Of a DNA stretch of 64,000 bases, positions 36,401-48,723 are shown in pieces. The DNA is from Corynebacterium mastitidis DSM 44356. Its GTDB lineage: Bacteria; Actinomycetota; Actinomycetes; Mycobacteriales; Mycobacteriaceae. A program made the position numbers and the translations under genes. Location: NCBI RefSeq assembly GCF_000375365.1, contig NZ_AQXB01000007.1:142681-206680 (forward strand), given 5' to 3'. A model generated the notes under the pieces. The model worked only from the letters and a program-made list of their open reading frames with translations, did not search any database and was not told the DNA's origin. Position 1 is the stretch's first letter, and each line of letters opens with the position of its first letter.

Positions 36401-37329
36401 TCGATGTCCGCGCGCTCCTGGGTGGACACGGAGCCGTGGTGGGCGCGCGCGACGAAGGTGGGAGCGCTACCCGCGCGGTCCGTGGTCTTCATCAACTGGG
36501 CGGGGTCGCGCCGCAGGGGCGGCGCGAGGGCCTCCGGCTCGTGTTCCTGGGCGTAGAGCTCGTTGATCCGCGCGGTGAGCTTTTCCGCCGCGCGCCGCGA
36601 GTTCACGAACACCAGCGTGGAGCGCGCGCCCATGATCCGCCGGTACACGTTCTCCGCCAAGGCCTCCACGTCGATCCCGTGGACGGTGAGGTCCCACCGC
36701 TTGCGCCCTGGCGGGGCGATGACGCGGGTGGATTCCCCGAGGAAGTCCGCCACGGTGCGCGTGGGCCGCACGGTGGCGGAGAGCCCGATGCGCTGAAACG
36801 AGGCCCGCAGCGCCAGGCGTTCCAGGCTCAGCGCCAGGTGCGCGCCGCGTTTGGTGCCCGCCAGGGCGTGCACCTCGTCCACGATCACGGTGTGCACCGT
36901 CTCCAGGACGCGGGCGGCCCGGGAGGTGAGCATGAGGTAGAGGGACTCCGGGGTGGTGATAAGGATGTCGGGCGGGGTGCGCACCAGCCTGCGCCGCTCG
37001 GACTGCGGGGTGTCCCCGGAGCGCACGCCCACCGTGATGTCCAGGCCCATCTCCTCGATCGGGCGGCGCAGGTTTTTCTCCACGTCCGCACCCAGCGCCT
37101 TGAGCGGTGAGACGTAGAGGACCTTAACCCCGGGCGGGGCGTCGATCAGCCCGCTGATGGCGGTGAGGAAGGCCGCCAGCGTCTTGCCGGAGCCGGTGGG
37201 CGCCACCACCAGGGCGTTTTCTCCCCGACCGATGGCCTCCCACGCCTGCTCCTGCACCGGGGTGGGCGCGCCAAAGCGCCGCGTAAACCAGGCGGCAACG
37301 CGCGGGTGAAAGCGATCCTCAACGGCCAT
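33427..37329 (-). CDS. lhr: Lhr-family DEAD/DEVH helicase
   Basis: Large SF2 3'-5' helicase implicated in DNA repair in actinobacteria. 1300 aa: Walker A VVAPTGSGKTLAAF, DEVH box VIVDEVHALAGTKRG, LSATVRP, motif V ATSSLELGIDMG and motif VI QRVGRAGHAVG, followed by winged-helix, Lhr-WH and the Lhr C-terminal domains (about residues 600-1300, including NFLAHWHRLGALRGVDG). Shorter than mycobacterial Lhr (about 1500), mostly at the C terminus. ATG at 37329, diverging from cysQ over 35 bp. Confidence 0.95.
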   Translation of the reverse strand: MAVEDRFHPRVAAWFTRRFGAPTPVQEQAWEAIGRGENALVVAPTGSGKTLAAFLTAISGLIDAPPGVKVLYVSPLKALGADVEKNLRRPIEEMGLDITVGVRSGDTPQSERRRLVRTPPDILITTPESLYLMLTSRAARVLETVHTVIVDEVHALAGTKRGAHLALSLERLALRASFQRIGLSATVRPTRTVADFLGESTRVIAPPGRKRWDLTVHGIDVEALAENVYRRIMGARSTLVFVNSRRAAEKLTARINELYAQEHEPEALAPPLRRDPAQLMKTTDRAGSAPTFVARAHHGSVSTQERADIEAALKEGTIRAVVATSSLELGIDMGAVDAVIQVDSPLSVASGLQRVGRAGHAVGAVSAGDFYPQHPADLIQTAVIVQRMRRGLIEEIRVPANPLDVLTQQTIAEVSQRATPVDRWYQTVRRAYPYRDLPREVFDSVIDLVTGYYPSTDFAELRPHLVLEDGVLTARPGAQRVAVTSGGTIPDRGLFGVFLVGGKDGLRRVGELDEEMVYESRVGDVFTLGASSWRIEEITKDQVLVSPAPGHTGRLPFWVGDQDGRPAELGAAVGAARRDPAPILEDLTPAARGDVEKYLRDQQEATGVIPDERTLVLERFRDELGDWRAVLHSPYGRGVNAAWALAVGAEYATDEGIVMRASTEAAPTFDLFSLHDPASQVAAKVSESALFAARFRECAARALLLPRRFPGRRSPLWQQRHRAAKLLDAARRYPSFPIVLETARECMRDVYDLPSLEELHRDIARGAVRVVEVTTKAASPFAASMLFTYTGAFMYEGDRPQAESRLDSALFSSLMGTTDLREILDPDLVEAPPRVARTAEEFADLLREAGPQPAIPEHEALARALGPRAIRIELAGRPHVAQAADAPLLDHPEQLAARWARSRGPFTAAEAAEALGVERGVLDGLNLARGRFRRGVDELEYCDPDVLDRIRRQSLARARRATEPVSQRAYANFLAHWHRLGALRGVDGVYEALEQLEGAAFTPREWEERVLPARVADYAAPMLDELTASGEIRIVGAGASVMLLPRDYAPEPPELTPQQSEVVEAFDGGAYLFQELLGKVSLTGTQLRGTLWSLVDAGVVSPDSFARLRARATGEVRRRVPADTLGRWSLTREGDLPWPDLWLRRNGVVLRGTVDNFALAYKVLSRYEEAGKVMRGMFVEGLGAAQFAAPAVIDALRHAPGAPTTVLAATDPANPYGAVLPWPRGLARASGAVVVLRDGLLLAYLRGKSLVLLGDPAEVVAALAGSGPVDKIDGRPALTHPLLAELRAAGARITPRGVRL

Positions 37330-37351
37330 GCCTCGATCTAACCAAAAGAGA

Positions 37352-37357
37352 TACTAT
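37352..37357 (+). promoter_or_regulatory. -10 hexamer of cysQ
   Basis: TACTAT, 7 nt before the ATG at 37365; favours that start over the ATG at 37356, which would lie inside the hexamer. Confidence 0.55.
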
Positions 37358-37364
37358 GGCGAGC

Positions 37365-38102
37365 ATGACTCAGCTTTCCGACGCCCGCCTCACCCACCAC
37401 CTCGCCCAAGGTGCCGCAGAGATCCTCAAGGGCATCCGCAACGTGGGGCTGCTGGGCGGGCGCAACCTCGGGGACGCGGGCGACGAGCTGGCGCAGAGCT
37501 GGATCTCCCGGGTGCTGGAGCAGCACCGCCCCGGCGACGGCTTCCTCTCCGAGGAGGCCTCGGACGACCTCGACCGCCTGGGCAAGGACCGCGTGTGGAT
37601 CGTGGACCCCCTGGACGGCACCAAGGAGTTTGCCACCGGGCGCCAGGACTGGGCCGTGCACATCGCCCTGGTGGAAAACGGGGTGCCCATCCACGCGGCC
37701 GTGGGCCTGCCGGACCTCGGCGTGGTGTTCGACTCCAGCGACGTGCGCGCCGTCACCGGGCCGTACTCCGGCAAGATCGCGGTGTCCCGGCGCCGCCCCC
37801 CGGCCGTGGCGGGCGCGGTGGCCCAGGCCCTCGACAGCGAGCTGCTTCCCCTGGGCTCCGCCGGCGCCAAGGCCATGCACGTGCTGCTCGGGGACTGCGA
37901 CGCCTACGTGCACGCCGGGGGCCAGTACGAGTGGGATCAGGCGGCCCCCGTGGGGGTGGCCACGGCCGCGGGCCTGCACTGCTCCCGCCTGGACGGCAGT
38001 GAGCTTCGCTACAACAACAAGGACACCTACATCCCCGACCTGCTGATCTGCCGCCCCGAGCTGGCGGAGAAGATTTTGAGCGTGATAGCTCGGCAGGGTT
38101 AA
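37365..38102 (+). CDS. cysQ: Inositol monophosphatase-family phosphatase, CysQ-like
   Basis: Removes phosphate from 3'-phosphoadenosine 5'-phosphate or inositol-type substrates, linked to sulfate assimilation. 245 aa with the metal-binding motifs FLSEEASDD, VWIVDPLDGTKEFATG (DPxDGT) and YEWDQAAPVGVATAAG (WD near the C terminus). CysQ-like features: DPLDGTKEF and the compact length. Leaderless start at 37365 by the TACTAT box. Divergent from lhr. Confidence 0.9.
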   Translation: MTQLSDARLTHHLAQGAAEILKGIRNVGLLGGRNLGDAGDELAQSWISRVLEQHRPGDGFLSEEASDDLDRLGKDRVWIVDPLDGTKEFATGRQDWAVHIALVENGVPIHAAVGLPDLGVVFDSSDVRAVTGPYSGKIAVSRRRPPAVAGAVAQALDSELLPLGSAGAKAMHVLLGDCDAYVHAGGQYEWDQAAPVGVATAAGLHCSRLDGSELRYNNKDTYIPDLLICRPELAEKILSVIARQG

Positions 38103-38111
38103 CTATCCCCC

Positions 38112-38720
38112 ATGAAGATCGCCCGCGTCCTGCTCGGCGCAGCCCTGTGCGCCACCATCGCCGCCCCCGCCCACGCCGCCACCACGCTGCACCAGGGCAT
38201 GGCCATCTCCGCCACCGAGGGCTACCAGTGCACGCTGAGCATCGCGGACCGCGCCACCGCCTACACCGCGCTCCACTGCGGCGACGGCGCCTGGAGGGTG
38301 GGCGACACCGTCCGCACCCTCGACGGCCGGCCGGTGGGAAGGATCACGGCCCTGGGGTCCGAGACCTCCCCCGTCCTCGACGTGGTGGAGATCGCGCTCG
38401 ACGCGGGCACCGTGGTCAGCGGCCACGTGGGCCGGGGCGATTCCGCCGCCATGCGCACCGGCGACCGGGTGCAGTTCCGCGCGCCCGGCAACTACGCCAC
38501 CGGCACCATCACGGAGAGCACGCCCCGGCGCTTCATCGTCCGCGACGGCCGCTTCCCCAGCATCATGATCAACTCCAACGTGCCCACCTACTACGGCAAC
38601 TCCGGCGGGCCGCTCATGGACCCGAAGGACAACCTGCTGGGTGTGCTCTCCGCCAGCAACCAGAAGGACGACTCCCTGTTTACCCCGCTGTACCTGATCG
38701 AGCGGGGCTTTGGCTCCTAG
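38112..38720 (+). CDS. Secreted trypsin-like (S1 family) serine protease-like protein
   Basis: 202 aa with a cleavable signal peptide (MKIARVLLGAALCATIAAPAHA, cleavage after AHA). Mature part has His in YTALHCGDG, Asp candidates in VLDVVEIALD and Ser in YYGNSGGPLMDP, in line with a chymotrypsin-fold triad; the oxyanion motif is GNSGG, not GDSGG. Only two Cys remain, which could form the disulfide around the His. Substrates unknown. It follows cysQ by 9 bp. Confidence 0.85.
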   Translation: MKIARVLLGAALCATIAAPAHAATTLHQGMAISATEGYQCTLSIADRATAYTALHCGDGAWRVGDTVRTLDGRPVGRITALGSETSPVLDVVEIALDAGTVVSGHVGRGDSAAMRTGDRVQFRAPGNYATGTITESTPRRFIVRDGRFPSIMINSNVPTYYGNSGGPLMDPKDNLLGVLSASNQKDDSLFTPLYLIERGFGS

Positions 38721-38724
38721 GGGT

Positions 38725-42712
<3,988 letters not shown>

Positions 42713-42732
42713 GTTGGCGCTCCTTAAAACGC

Positions 42733-42769
42733 AAAAAAGACCCGAGACGCCACGAAGACGTCTCAGGTC
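42733..42769 (-). terminator. Conditional terminator in the bglF leader
   Basis: On the minus strand GACCTGAGACG pairs with CGTCTCGGGTC and is followed by TTTTTT, 20 bp before the bglF start. Its 5' arm overlaps the RAT element, so the two structures exclude each other. Confidence 0.9.
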
Positions 42770-42796
42770 TTGCCCCTGCGCACAGGGTAACAATCC
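42766..42796 (-). promoter_or_regulatory. RAT antiterminator site for LicT/BglG
   Basis: The minus strand reads GGATTGTTACCCTGTGCGCA then GGGGCAAGACC, close to the E. coli bgl RAT consensus (GGATTGTTAC...GCAGGCAAAACC). It overlaps the following terminator stem by four bases, as required for antitermination by the licT product encoded in the same operon. Confidence 0.88.
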
Positions 42797-42847
42797 GTTG
42801 TGATTCATCCTATTCCGCGGCCTCCGGGTGAGGCAAGCGGGAAGGGG

Positions 42848-42920
42848 TGCCCCAGAGAGGATTCGAACCTCCGACACCCGCTTTAGGAGAGCGGTGCTCT
42901 ATCCACTGAGCTACTGGGGC
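42848..42920 (-). tRNA. tRNA-Arg(CCT)
   Basis: Minus strand: acceptor GCCCCAG / CTGGGGC with discriminator A, D arm GCTC...GAGC, anticodon stem CCGCT/AGCGG with loop CTCCTAA (anticodon CCT, reading AGG), T arm GGAGG-TTCGAAT-CCTCT. No CCA is encoded (the next bases are CCC). Confidence 0.95.
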
Positions 42921-42937
42921 CTGCTAGGCAGCCTACC

Positions 42938-43393
42938 CTACGGGCGCTCGAACCTCAGAAACCGGTAGCGCAATTGCGTTCCCAGCCACCCGGAGTCGCT
43001 CACCCGAACCATCTCCCCAGGAACAGCAGGCGCGTACACCGGGGTGTCCACCCGCGCCCGCGTGTCCACCAGCGTCATCTCCACCACATCCACGCCCCCG
43101 ATGGTGGCGGCGTAGACCTCCCCGCCGCCGATGATCCAGCCCTCCCCCGGGATCGTGGCGGTCACCCGCGCCCCGCGCGACCACTCCCCCGCCGCCCGGC
43201 GGGAGAGCACCACGTTCTCGCGGCCCGGCAGGGGCCTGCGCGGCAGCGATTCCCAGGTGCGCCGGCCCATGATGACGGGCGCGCCCAGGGTCACCTCCTT
43301 GAAGTGCCGGAGGTCCTCCGGGAGGTGCCAGGGCATGCCGGAGCCGTCCCCGATCACCCCGTCCCGGTCCTGCGCCCAGATCGCCCCGAGCAT
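42938..43393 (-). CDS. folA: Dihydrofolate reductase
   Basis: NADPH-dependent reduction of dihydrofolate, restoring the THF consumed by ThyA. 151 aa: LGAIWAQDRDGVIGDGSGMPWHLPEDLRHFKEVT (folate site with the active-site acid), PVIMGRRTWESLP and WIIGGGEVYAATI (cofactor Gly pair). Its ATG shares one base with the thyA stop (TAATG), so translation is coupled. tRNA-Arg lies downstream. Confidence 0.96.
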   Translation of the reverse strand: MLGAIWAQDRDGVIGDGSGMPWHLPEDLRHFKEVTLGAPVIMGRRTWESLPRRPLPGRENVVLSRRAAGEWSRGARVTATIPGEGWIIGGGEVYAATIGGVDVVEMTLVDTRARVDTPVYAPAVPGEMVRVSDSGWLGTQLRYRFLRFERP

Positions 43394-44193
43394 TACACGG
43401 ACACCTGCGCGGGGATCGTGGGGTGGGGATCGTAGCCCACCAGCTCGACGTCGGAGAAGTCGTAGTCGAATAGGGAGTCCGCCTTGCGCAGTTGTAGTTG
43501 CGGGTAGGGGCGCGGCTCGCGCTCCAGTTGCTGCGTCACCTGCTCGCGGTGGTTGTCGTAGATGTGGCAGTCGCCCCCGGTCCAGATGAACTCCCCCACC
43601 TTCAGGCCCGCCTGCTGGGCGAGCATGTGGGTGAGCAGGGAGTAGGAGGCGATGTTGAAGGGCACACCCAGGAACATGTCCGCGGAGCGCTGGTAGAGCT
43701 GGCAGCTCAGCCTGCCGTCCGCCACGTAGAGCTGGAAGAGCAGGTGGCAGGGCGGCAGCGCCATGTTGTCCAGCTCCGCCACGTTCCAGGCGGAGACGAT
43801 GTTGCGGCGGGAATCCGGGTTGGACTTCAGCGTCTCAAGCGCGCGGGAGATCTGGTCGATGTGGCGGCCGTCCGGGGTGGGCCAGCTACGCCACTGCACG
43901 CCGTACACGGGGCCGAGCTCGCCGTCCTCGTCGGCCCATTCGTTCCAGATGCGGATGCCGCGCTCCTGGAGCCAGCGCACGTTGGAGTCCCCCCGGAGGA
44001 ACCACAGCAGCTCCCCCACCACGGCCCTGAAGTACACCTTCTTGGTGGTCAGCAGCGGGAAGGACTCCGCCAGGTTGTAGCGCAGCTGCGCGCCGAACAG
44101 GCTGGTGGTGCCGGTTCCCGTGCGGTCCCCCTTGGGGCTGCCGTGCTCCAGGATGTGCCGCAGGAGGTCCTCGTACGGGGTGGAGATCGTCAT
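43393..44193 (-). CDS. thyA: Thymidylate synthase
   Basis: dUMP to dTMP with methylene-THF. 266 aa: [19 protein letters not shown] near the N terminus, the catalytic Cys in [29 protein letters not shown] and the C-terminal [18 protein letters not shown] sits 8 nt before the ATG. Operon with folA. Confidence 0.97.
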   Translation of the reverse strand: MTISTPYEDLLRHILEHGSPKGDRTGTGTTSLFGAQLRYNLAESFPLLTTKKVYFRAVVGELLWFLRGDSNVRWLQERGIRIWNEWADEDGELGPVYGVQWRSWPTPDGRHIDQISRALETLKSNPDSRRNIVSAWNVAELDNMALPPCHLLFQLYVADGRLSCQLYQRSADMFLGVPFNIASYSLLTHMLAQQAGLKVGEFIWTGGDCHIYDNHREQVTQQLEREPRPYPQLQLRKADSLFDYDFSDVELVGYDPHPTIPAQVSV

Positions 44194-44201
44194 GGCGCTT
44201 A

Positions 44202-44207
44202 AGCCTA
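44202..44207 (-). promoter_or_regulatory. -10 hexamer of thyA
   Basis: TAGGCT on the minus strand, 8 nt before the thyA ATG. It lies 15 bp from the opposing -10 of the DUF1906 gene, so the two promoters are back to back. Confidence 0.5.
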
Positions 44208-44221
44208 CCGCCGTTCGGCGC

Positions 44222-44227
44222 TAGAAT
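44222..44227 (+). promoter_or_regulatory. -10 hexamer of the DUF1906 gene
   Basis: TAGAAT exactly 7 nt before the ATG at 44235, no Shine-Dalgarno sequence; leaderless-type promoter. Confidence 0.55.
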
Positions 44228-44234
44228 CTCCCCC

Positions 44235-44944
44235 ATGCAGTACCTTAACCGCCGTACCCTGCTCAAAGGCGCGGGCGTCGCCCTGGCCGGCGCCGGCGCC
44301 CTGGCCGCCACCCGCCCGCGCACCGTCGTGGACTTCTCCGCCGGGGTGCCCTCGGCGGAGGCGATCACGCGGGCCGGGCACGTGGGCGCGGTGCGCTACG
44401 TCTCGCGGCCGCGCGAGGCGTGGATGAAGGCCAAGCCGGTCACCCTGGCGGAGACGCTGCTGCTCGATACCACCAGCGTGTACCAGTACTGCTGCTCGAT
44501 ACCGCCAGCGTGTACCAGTACGGCAAGGGGGACACCGCGGACTGGCGCCGGGGCGCCCTCGGGGCGCTGGAGCACGCCCCGCAGGCGATGGCGCTGCACG
44601 CGGCGGCGGGCGGGCCGCAGGGCCGCCCCATCTACATGGCTATCGACGACAACCCCTCCCGCGCCGAGTACGAGCAGCTCATCCTCCCCTACCTCGCCGC
44701 CTGCAAGAGCGCCCTAGAGGCGGGCGGCTACCGCCTAGGCGTGTACGCCAACCACCCCACCATCGAGTGGTGCCTCGCCGACGGCCTGGGCGAGTTCTTC
44801 TGGCAGCACGACTGGGGCTCTCAAGGAAAAATCCACCCCAGGGCCACCCTTCATCAGGTGGCGGGGTGGCAGTCCACGATCGACGGCGTGACCGTAGACG
44901 TCAACAACGTGTACGCCACCGACTGGGGTCAGTGGCGCGCCTAA
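44235..44944 (+). pseudogene. DUF1906 secreted protein, frameshifted by a 32-bp tandem duplication
   Basis: The frame from ATG 44235 encodes a Tat-like signal (NRRTLLKGAGVALAGAGALA), then VVDFSAGVPSAEAITRAGHVGAVRYVSRP, the start of a DUF1906 glycoside-hydrolase-like domain. It shifts at 44457-44520 and would stop at 44717. The rest of the domain (YGKGDTADWRRGA, GRPIYMAIDDNPSR, VYANHPTIEWCLADG, VDVNNVYATDWGQWRA) continues in another frame to 44944. Deleting one 32-bp copy restores a single 225-aa protein. As given, the gene yields a truncated product. The promoter and start are intact, so the lesion looks recent, or is an assembly artefact. Confidence 0.85.
44457..44520 (+). repeat. 32-bp tandem duplication inside the DUF1906 gene
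   Basis: Copies 44457-44488 and 44489-44520, both beginning CTGCTGCTCGATACC and ending GTGTACCAGTA, differ at one base (A or G). Because 32 is not a multiple of three it shifts the frame. Confidence 0.95.
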
Positions 44945-44945
44945 G

Positions 44946-45305
44946 TCACTCGGCCTTGAGCAGGTCGATCACAAAGACGAGGGTGCGGCCGGAGAGTGGG
45001 TGCCCCCCGCCCGCCGGGCCGTAGGCCTGCTCCGGGGGGCACACCAGCAGGCGACGGCCGCCCACCTTCATGCCCGGGATGCCCTCCTGCCAGCCGGCGA
45101 TGAGCCGGTCCAGGGAGAACTCGATGCTCTGCTTCCGGTCCCAGGAGGAATCGAACTCCTGTCCCGTCTCAAAGTCCACTCCCACGTAGTGGACCTCAAC
45201 GGTGCCGCCGGGCTGTGCCTCCGCGCCGTCGCCCACCACCAGGTCCTCGATGTGGAGGGTTTCGGGGGCGGGGCCAGCAGGGACGTCGATCTGCGGCTTG
45301 TCCAT
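44946..45305 (-). CDS. FKBP-type peptidyl-prolyl isomerase
   Basis: 119-aa single-domain FKBP in the cytosol: VEVHYVGVDFETGQEFDSSW, IAGWQEGIPGMKVGGRRLLVCP and the C-terminal LVFVIDLL, all FK506-binding core signatures, including the Tyr, Asp and Trp of the pocket. Start at ATG 45305 (MDKPQIDVPAGP) with AGGAGACTT upstream; longer in-frame codons to 45359 would run into the gltA terminator hairpin. The stop lies 1 bp from that of the DUF1906 gene. Confidence 0.95.
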   Translation of the reverse strand: MDKPQIDVPAGPAPETLHIEDLVVGDGAEAQPGGTVEVHYVGVDFETGQEFDSSWDRKQSIEFSLDRLIAGWQEGIPGMKVGGRRLLVCPPEQAYGPAGGGHPLSGRTLVFVIDLLKAE

Positions 45306-45357
45306 AGGGTAAAAGTCTCCTTGGTATTGGGTACAGGAACTCACAGCCCATTCATAC

Positions 45358-45414
45358 AAAAAGGGGCCGAGGAGCCATAGAAACCATTATAAATGGTCGC
45401 TATGCCCCTCGGCC
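45358..45414 (-). terminator. Compound hairpin terminator of gltA
   Basis: Three nested inverted repeats: GGCCGAGG/CCTCGGCC outside, CATAG/CTATG in the middle and ACCATT/AATGGT inside, closing on a 3-nt loop. On the minus strand the stem ends in CCCCTTTTT, right after gltA. Confidence 0.85.
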
Positions 45415-45428
45415 GCAGCGCCACTCCC

Positions 45429-46724
45429 CTAGCGGGAGTCGCGCGGGGTGACCTTGCGCAGCGTCTCGCCGGTGTAGACCTGGCGCGGGCGGTTGATCTT
45501 GGTGTTCATCTCGAGCTGCTCGCGGTAGTGCGCGATCCAGCCCGGCAGGCGCCCGATGGCGAACAGCACGGTGAAGAAGTCCGTGGGGAAGCCCATGGCG
45601 CGGTAGATCAGGCCGGTGTAGAAGTCCACGTTCGGGTAGAGCTTGCGGGAGATGAAGTAGTCGTCGCTGAGCGCGATCTCCTCCAGCTTCATGGCCAGAT
45701 CCAGCAGGTGATCGCCGCCCAGGTGCTCCAGCACCTCGTGGGCCGTCTCCTTGACGATGGCCGCGCGCGGATCGTAGTTCTTGTACACGCGGTGGCCGAA
45801 GCCCATCAGGCGGATGCCCTTTTCCTTGTTCTTCACGCGGTTCATGAAGTCCGTGGCGTCGCCGCCGTGGTTGTTCTGGATGTCCTCCAGCATCTCCAGC
45901 ACGGCCTGGTTGGCGCCGCCGTGCAGCGGGCCGGAGAGCGCGTTGATGCCGCCGGCCACGGAGACGAACATGTTGGCCTGCGCGGAGCCGATCATGCGCA
46001 CGGTGGAGGTGGAGCAGTTCTGCTCGTGGTCCGCGTGCAGGATGAGCAGCTTGTCCAGGGCCTTGACCATCACCGGATCGACCTCGTAGGGCTCGGTGGG
46101 GTAGCCGAACATCATGCGCAGGAAGTTCTCGCGCGCGTTCAGGGAGTTGTCCGGGTACATGTAGGGTGCACCCTTGGAGGCCCGGTAGGCGTAGGCCGCG
46201 AGCATGGGAACCTTGGCCATGAGGCGCACGGTGGCCTTGTCGAGCTGCTCCTCGTCGAGGGGATCGAGCTGGTCCTGGTAGTAGGTGGAGAGGATGTTCA
46301 CCGAGGAGGCGAGCACGGACATGGGGTGCGCCTTGCGGGGGAACACGTTGAACTGCGCCTTGAAGTCCTCGTCCAGGAGGGTGTGGTGGCGGATCTCGTC
46401 GTTGAACTTGCGCAGCTCCTCGGTGGTGGGCAGCTCGCCCTTGATGAGGAGGTAGGAGACCTCGTTAAAGGTGGCGTTCTCCGCGAGGTCCGCGATGTCG
46501 TAGCCGCGGTAGCGCAGCACGCCCGCGTCGCCATCGATGTACGTAATCTTGGATTCGGTGGAACCGGTGCTCACGTAGCCGGGATCGAAGGTGACGTAGC
46601 CGGTCTCGGAGAGCATCTTGCCCAGCTCGATGCCGGAGTTGCCCTCGGTGGCGGGCTTGATGCTCATCTCGAATTCCCCGCCGGGGTAGTGCAGGACGGC
46701 TTTGTCGTTGCTCTCAGTAGCCAC
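45429..46724 (-). CDS. gltA: Citrate synthase
   Basis: Entry step of the TCA cycle (acetyl-CoA + oxaloacetate). 431 aa, type II hexameric class: FDPGYVSTGSTESKITYIDG followed by DAGVLRYRGYDIADLA, catalytic His in LHADHEQNCSTSTVR, LSGPLHGGANQAVLEML and the signature GFGHRVYKNYDPRA with the catalytic Asp. The upstream 165 bp shared with serC holds two perfect inverted repeats that are candidate operators; C. glutamicum gltA is known to answer to RamA/RamB/GlxR. Confidence 0.97.
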   Translation of the reverse strand: MATESNDKAVLHYPGGEFEMSIKPATEGNSGIELGKMLSETGYVTFDPGYVSTGSTESKITYIDGDAGVLRYRGYDIADLAENATFNEVSYLLIKGELPTTEELRKFNDEIRHHTLLDEDFKAQFNVFPRKAHPMSVLASSVNILSTYYQDQLDPLDEEQLDKATVRLMAKVPMLAAYAYRASKGAPYMYPDNSLNARENFLRMMFGYPTEPYEVDPVMVKALDKLLILHADHEQNCSTSTVRMIGSAQANMFVSVAGGINALSGPLHGGANQAVLEMLEDIQNNHGGDATDFMNRVKNKEKGIRLMGFGHRVYKNYDPRAAIVKETAHEVLEHLGGDHLLDLAMKLEEIALSDDYFISRKLYPNVDFYTGLIYRAMGFPTDFFTVLFAIGRLPGWIAHYREQLEMNTKINRPRQVYTGETLRKVTPRDSR

Positions 46725-46766
46725 AGTTATCCCTTTCTCGATTACTTGGACAATCTAAACCGTACA

Positions 46767-46783
46767 CTCAAATCAAGTTTGAG
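46767..46783. promoter_or_regulatory. Inverted repeat in the gltA promoter region
   Basis: CTCAAA-TCAAG-TTTGAG, perfect 6-bp arms, 43 bp upstream of the gltA start. Candidate operator; regulator not assigned. Confidence 0.4.
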
Positions 46784-46805
46784 GCGATTGGTGCGCCTTG
46801 GCACA

Positions 46806-47990
<1,185 letters not shown>

Positions 47991-48031
47991 GTTACAGTGG
48001 TGTAGTCAGCACTTCATCTCAAGGAGGCCAG

Positions 48032-48721
48032 ATGCGCGAGCTTCACCTCGTCCGTAGCGAGTCCACGGGTAGCACCCTGGTGTTGGAGTCCCCCGAGGGG
48101 GATCGCTATAGCCTCGCCATAGATGAGGTGCGCTCCTTCCTAGCCCCCGCCGAGGAGAAGTCCGAGCCGCGCGCGCTGCCCCTGCGCCCGCGCGACATCC
48201 AGGATCGGATCCGCGGCGGCGCCACCGTCTCCCAGGTGGCCGAGCAGATGGGGGTTCCCGAGGCCCGGGTGGAGCCGTACGCCCACCCGGTGCTGCTGGA
48301 GCGCGCCCGCATCGCGGAGCTGGCCAAGAACTCCCACCCGGTGCGCGAGGACGGCCCGGCCCGCCTGAGCCTGTGGGAGGTGCTGGCCACCGCGCTCGCC
48401 GCGCGCGGCGAGGACCTCACCACCAGCCGGTGGGACGCCCACCGCGAGGCCGGCGGGCAGTGGATCGTGGTGGTGACCTGGGGCGATCACCGCGCCGAGT
48501 GGACGCTGCAGAATCACACCTCCGCCTCGGCCACCACCGTGGCCCGCAACCCGGTGGCCTCCGAGCTGATGGCCCCGCCGCGCCCGGCCGCCGTGGCGGC
48601 GGAGGAGCCGCCCGCCGAGGAGGAGCCCCAGCCCGAGCCCAAGAAGCGCCGCAAGGCCGTCACCCCGCACTGGGAGGACGTGCTGCTGGGCGTGCGCGCC
48701 AACACCAAGCGGCCGCGATAG
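48032..48721 (+). CDS. sepH: Septation protein SepH (DUF3071)
   Basis: FtsZ-binding protein conserved in actinobacteria that stimulates Z-ring assembly. 229 aa: N-terminal DUF3071 domain (MRELHLVRSESTGSTLVLES ... LRPRDIQDRIRGGATVSQVAEQMGVPEARVEPYAHPVLLERARI, containing the HTH-like FtsZ-binding motif), a WDAHREAGGQWIVVVTW segment and a Pro/Glu- and Lys/Arg-rich C-terminal tail. ATG at 48032 after AAGGAGG. With Glp and GlpR this window holds three division-ring proteins. Confidence 0.93.
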   Translation: MRELHLVRSESTGSTLVLESPEGDRYSLAIDEVRSFLAPAEEKSEPRALPLRPRDIQDRIRGGATVSQVAEQMGVPEARVEPYAHPVLLERARIAELAKNSHPVREDGPARLSLWEVLATALAARGEDLTTSRWDAHREAGGQWIVVVTWGDHRAEWTLQNHTSASATTVARNPVASELMAPPRPAAVAAEEPPAEEEPQPEPKKRRKAVTPHWEDVLLGVRANTKRPR

Positions 48722-48723
48722 CG

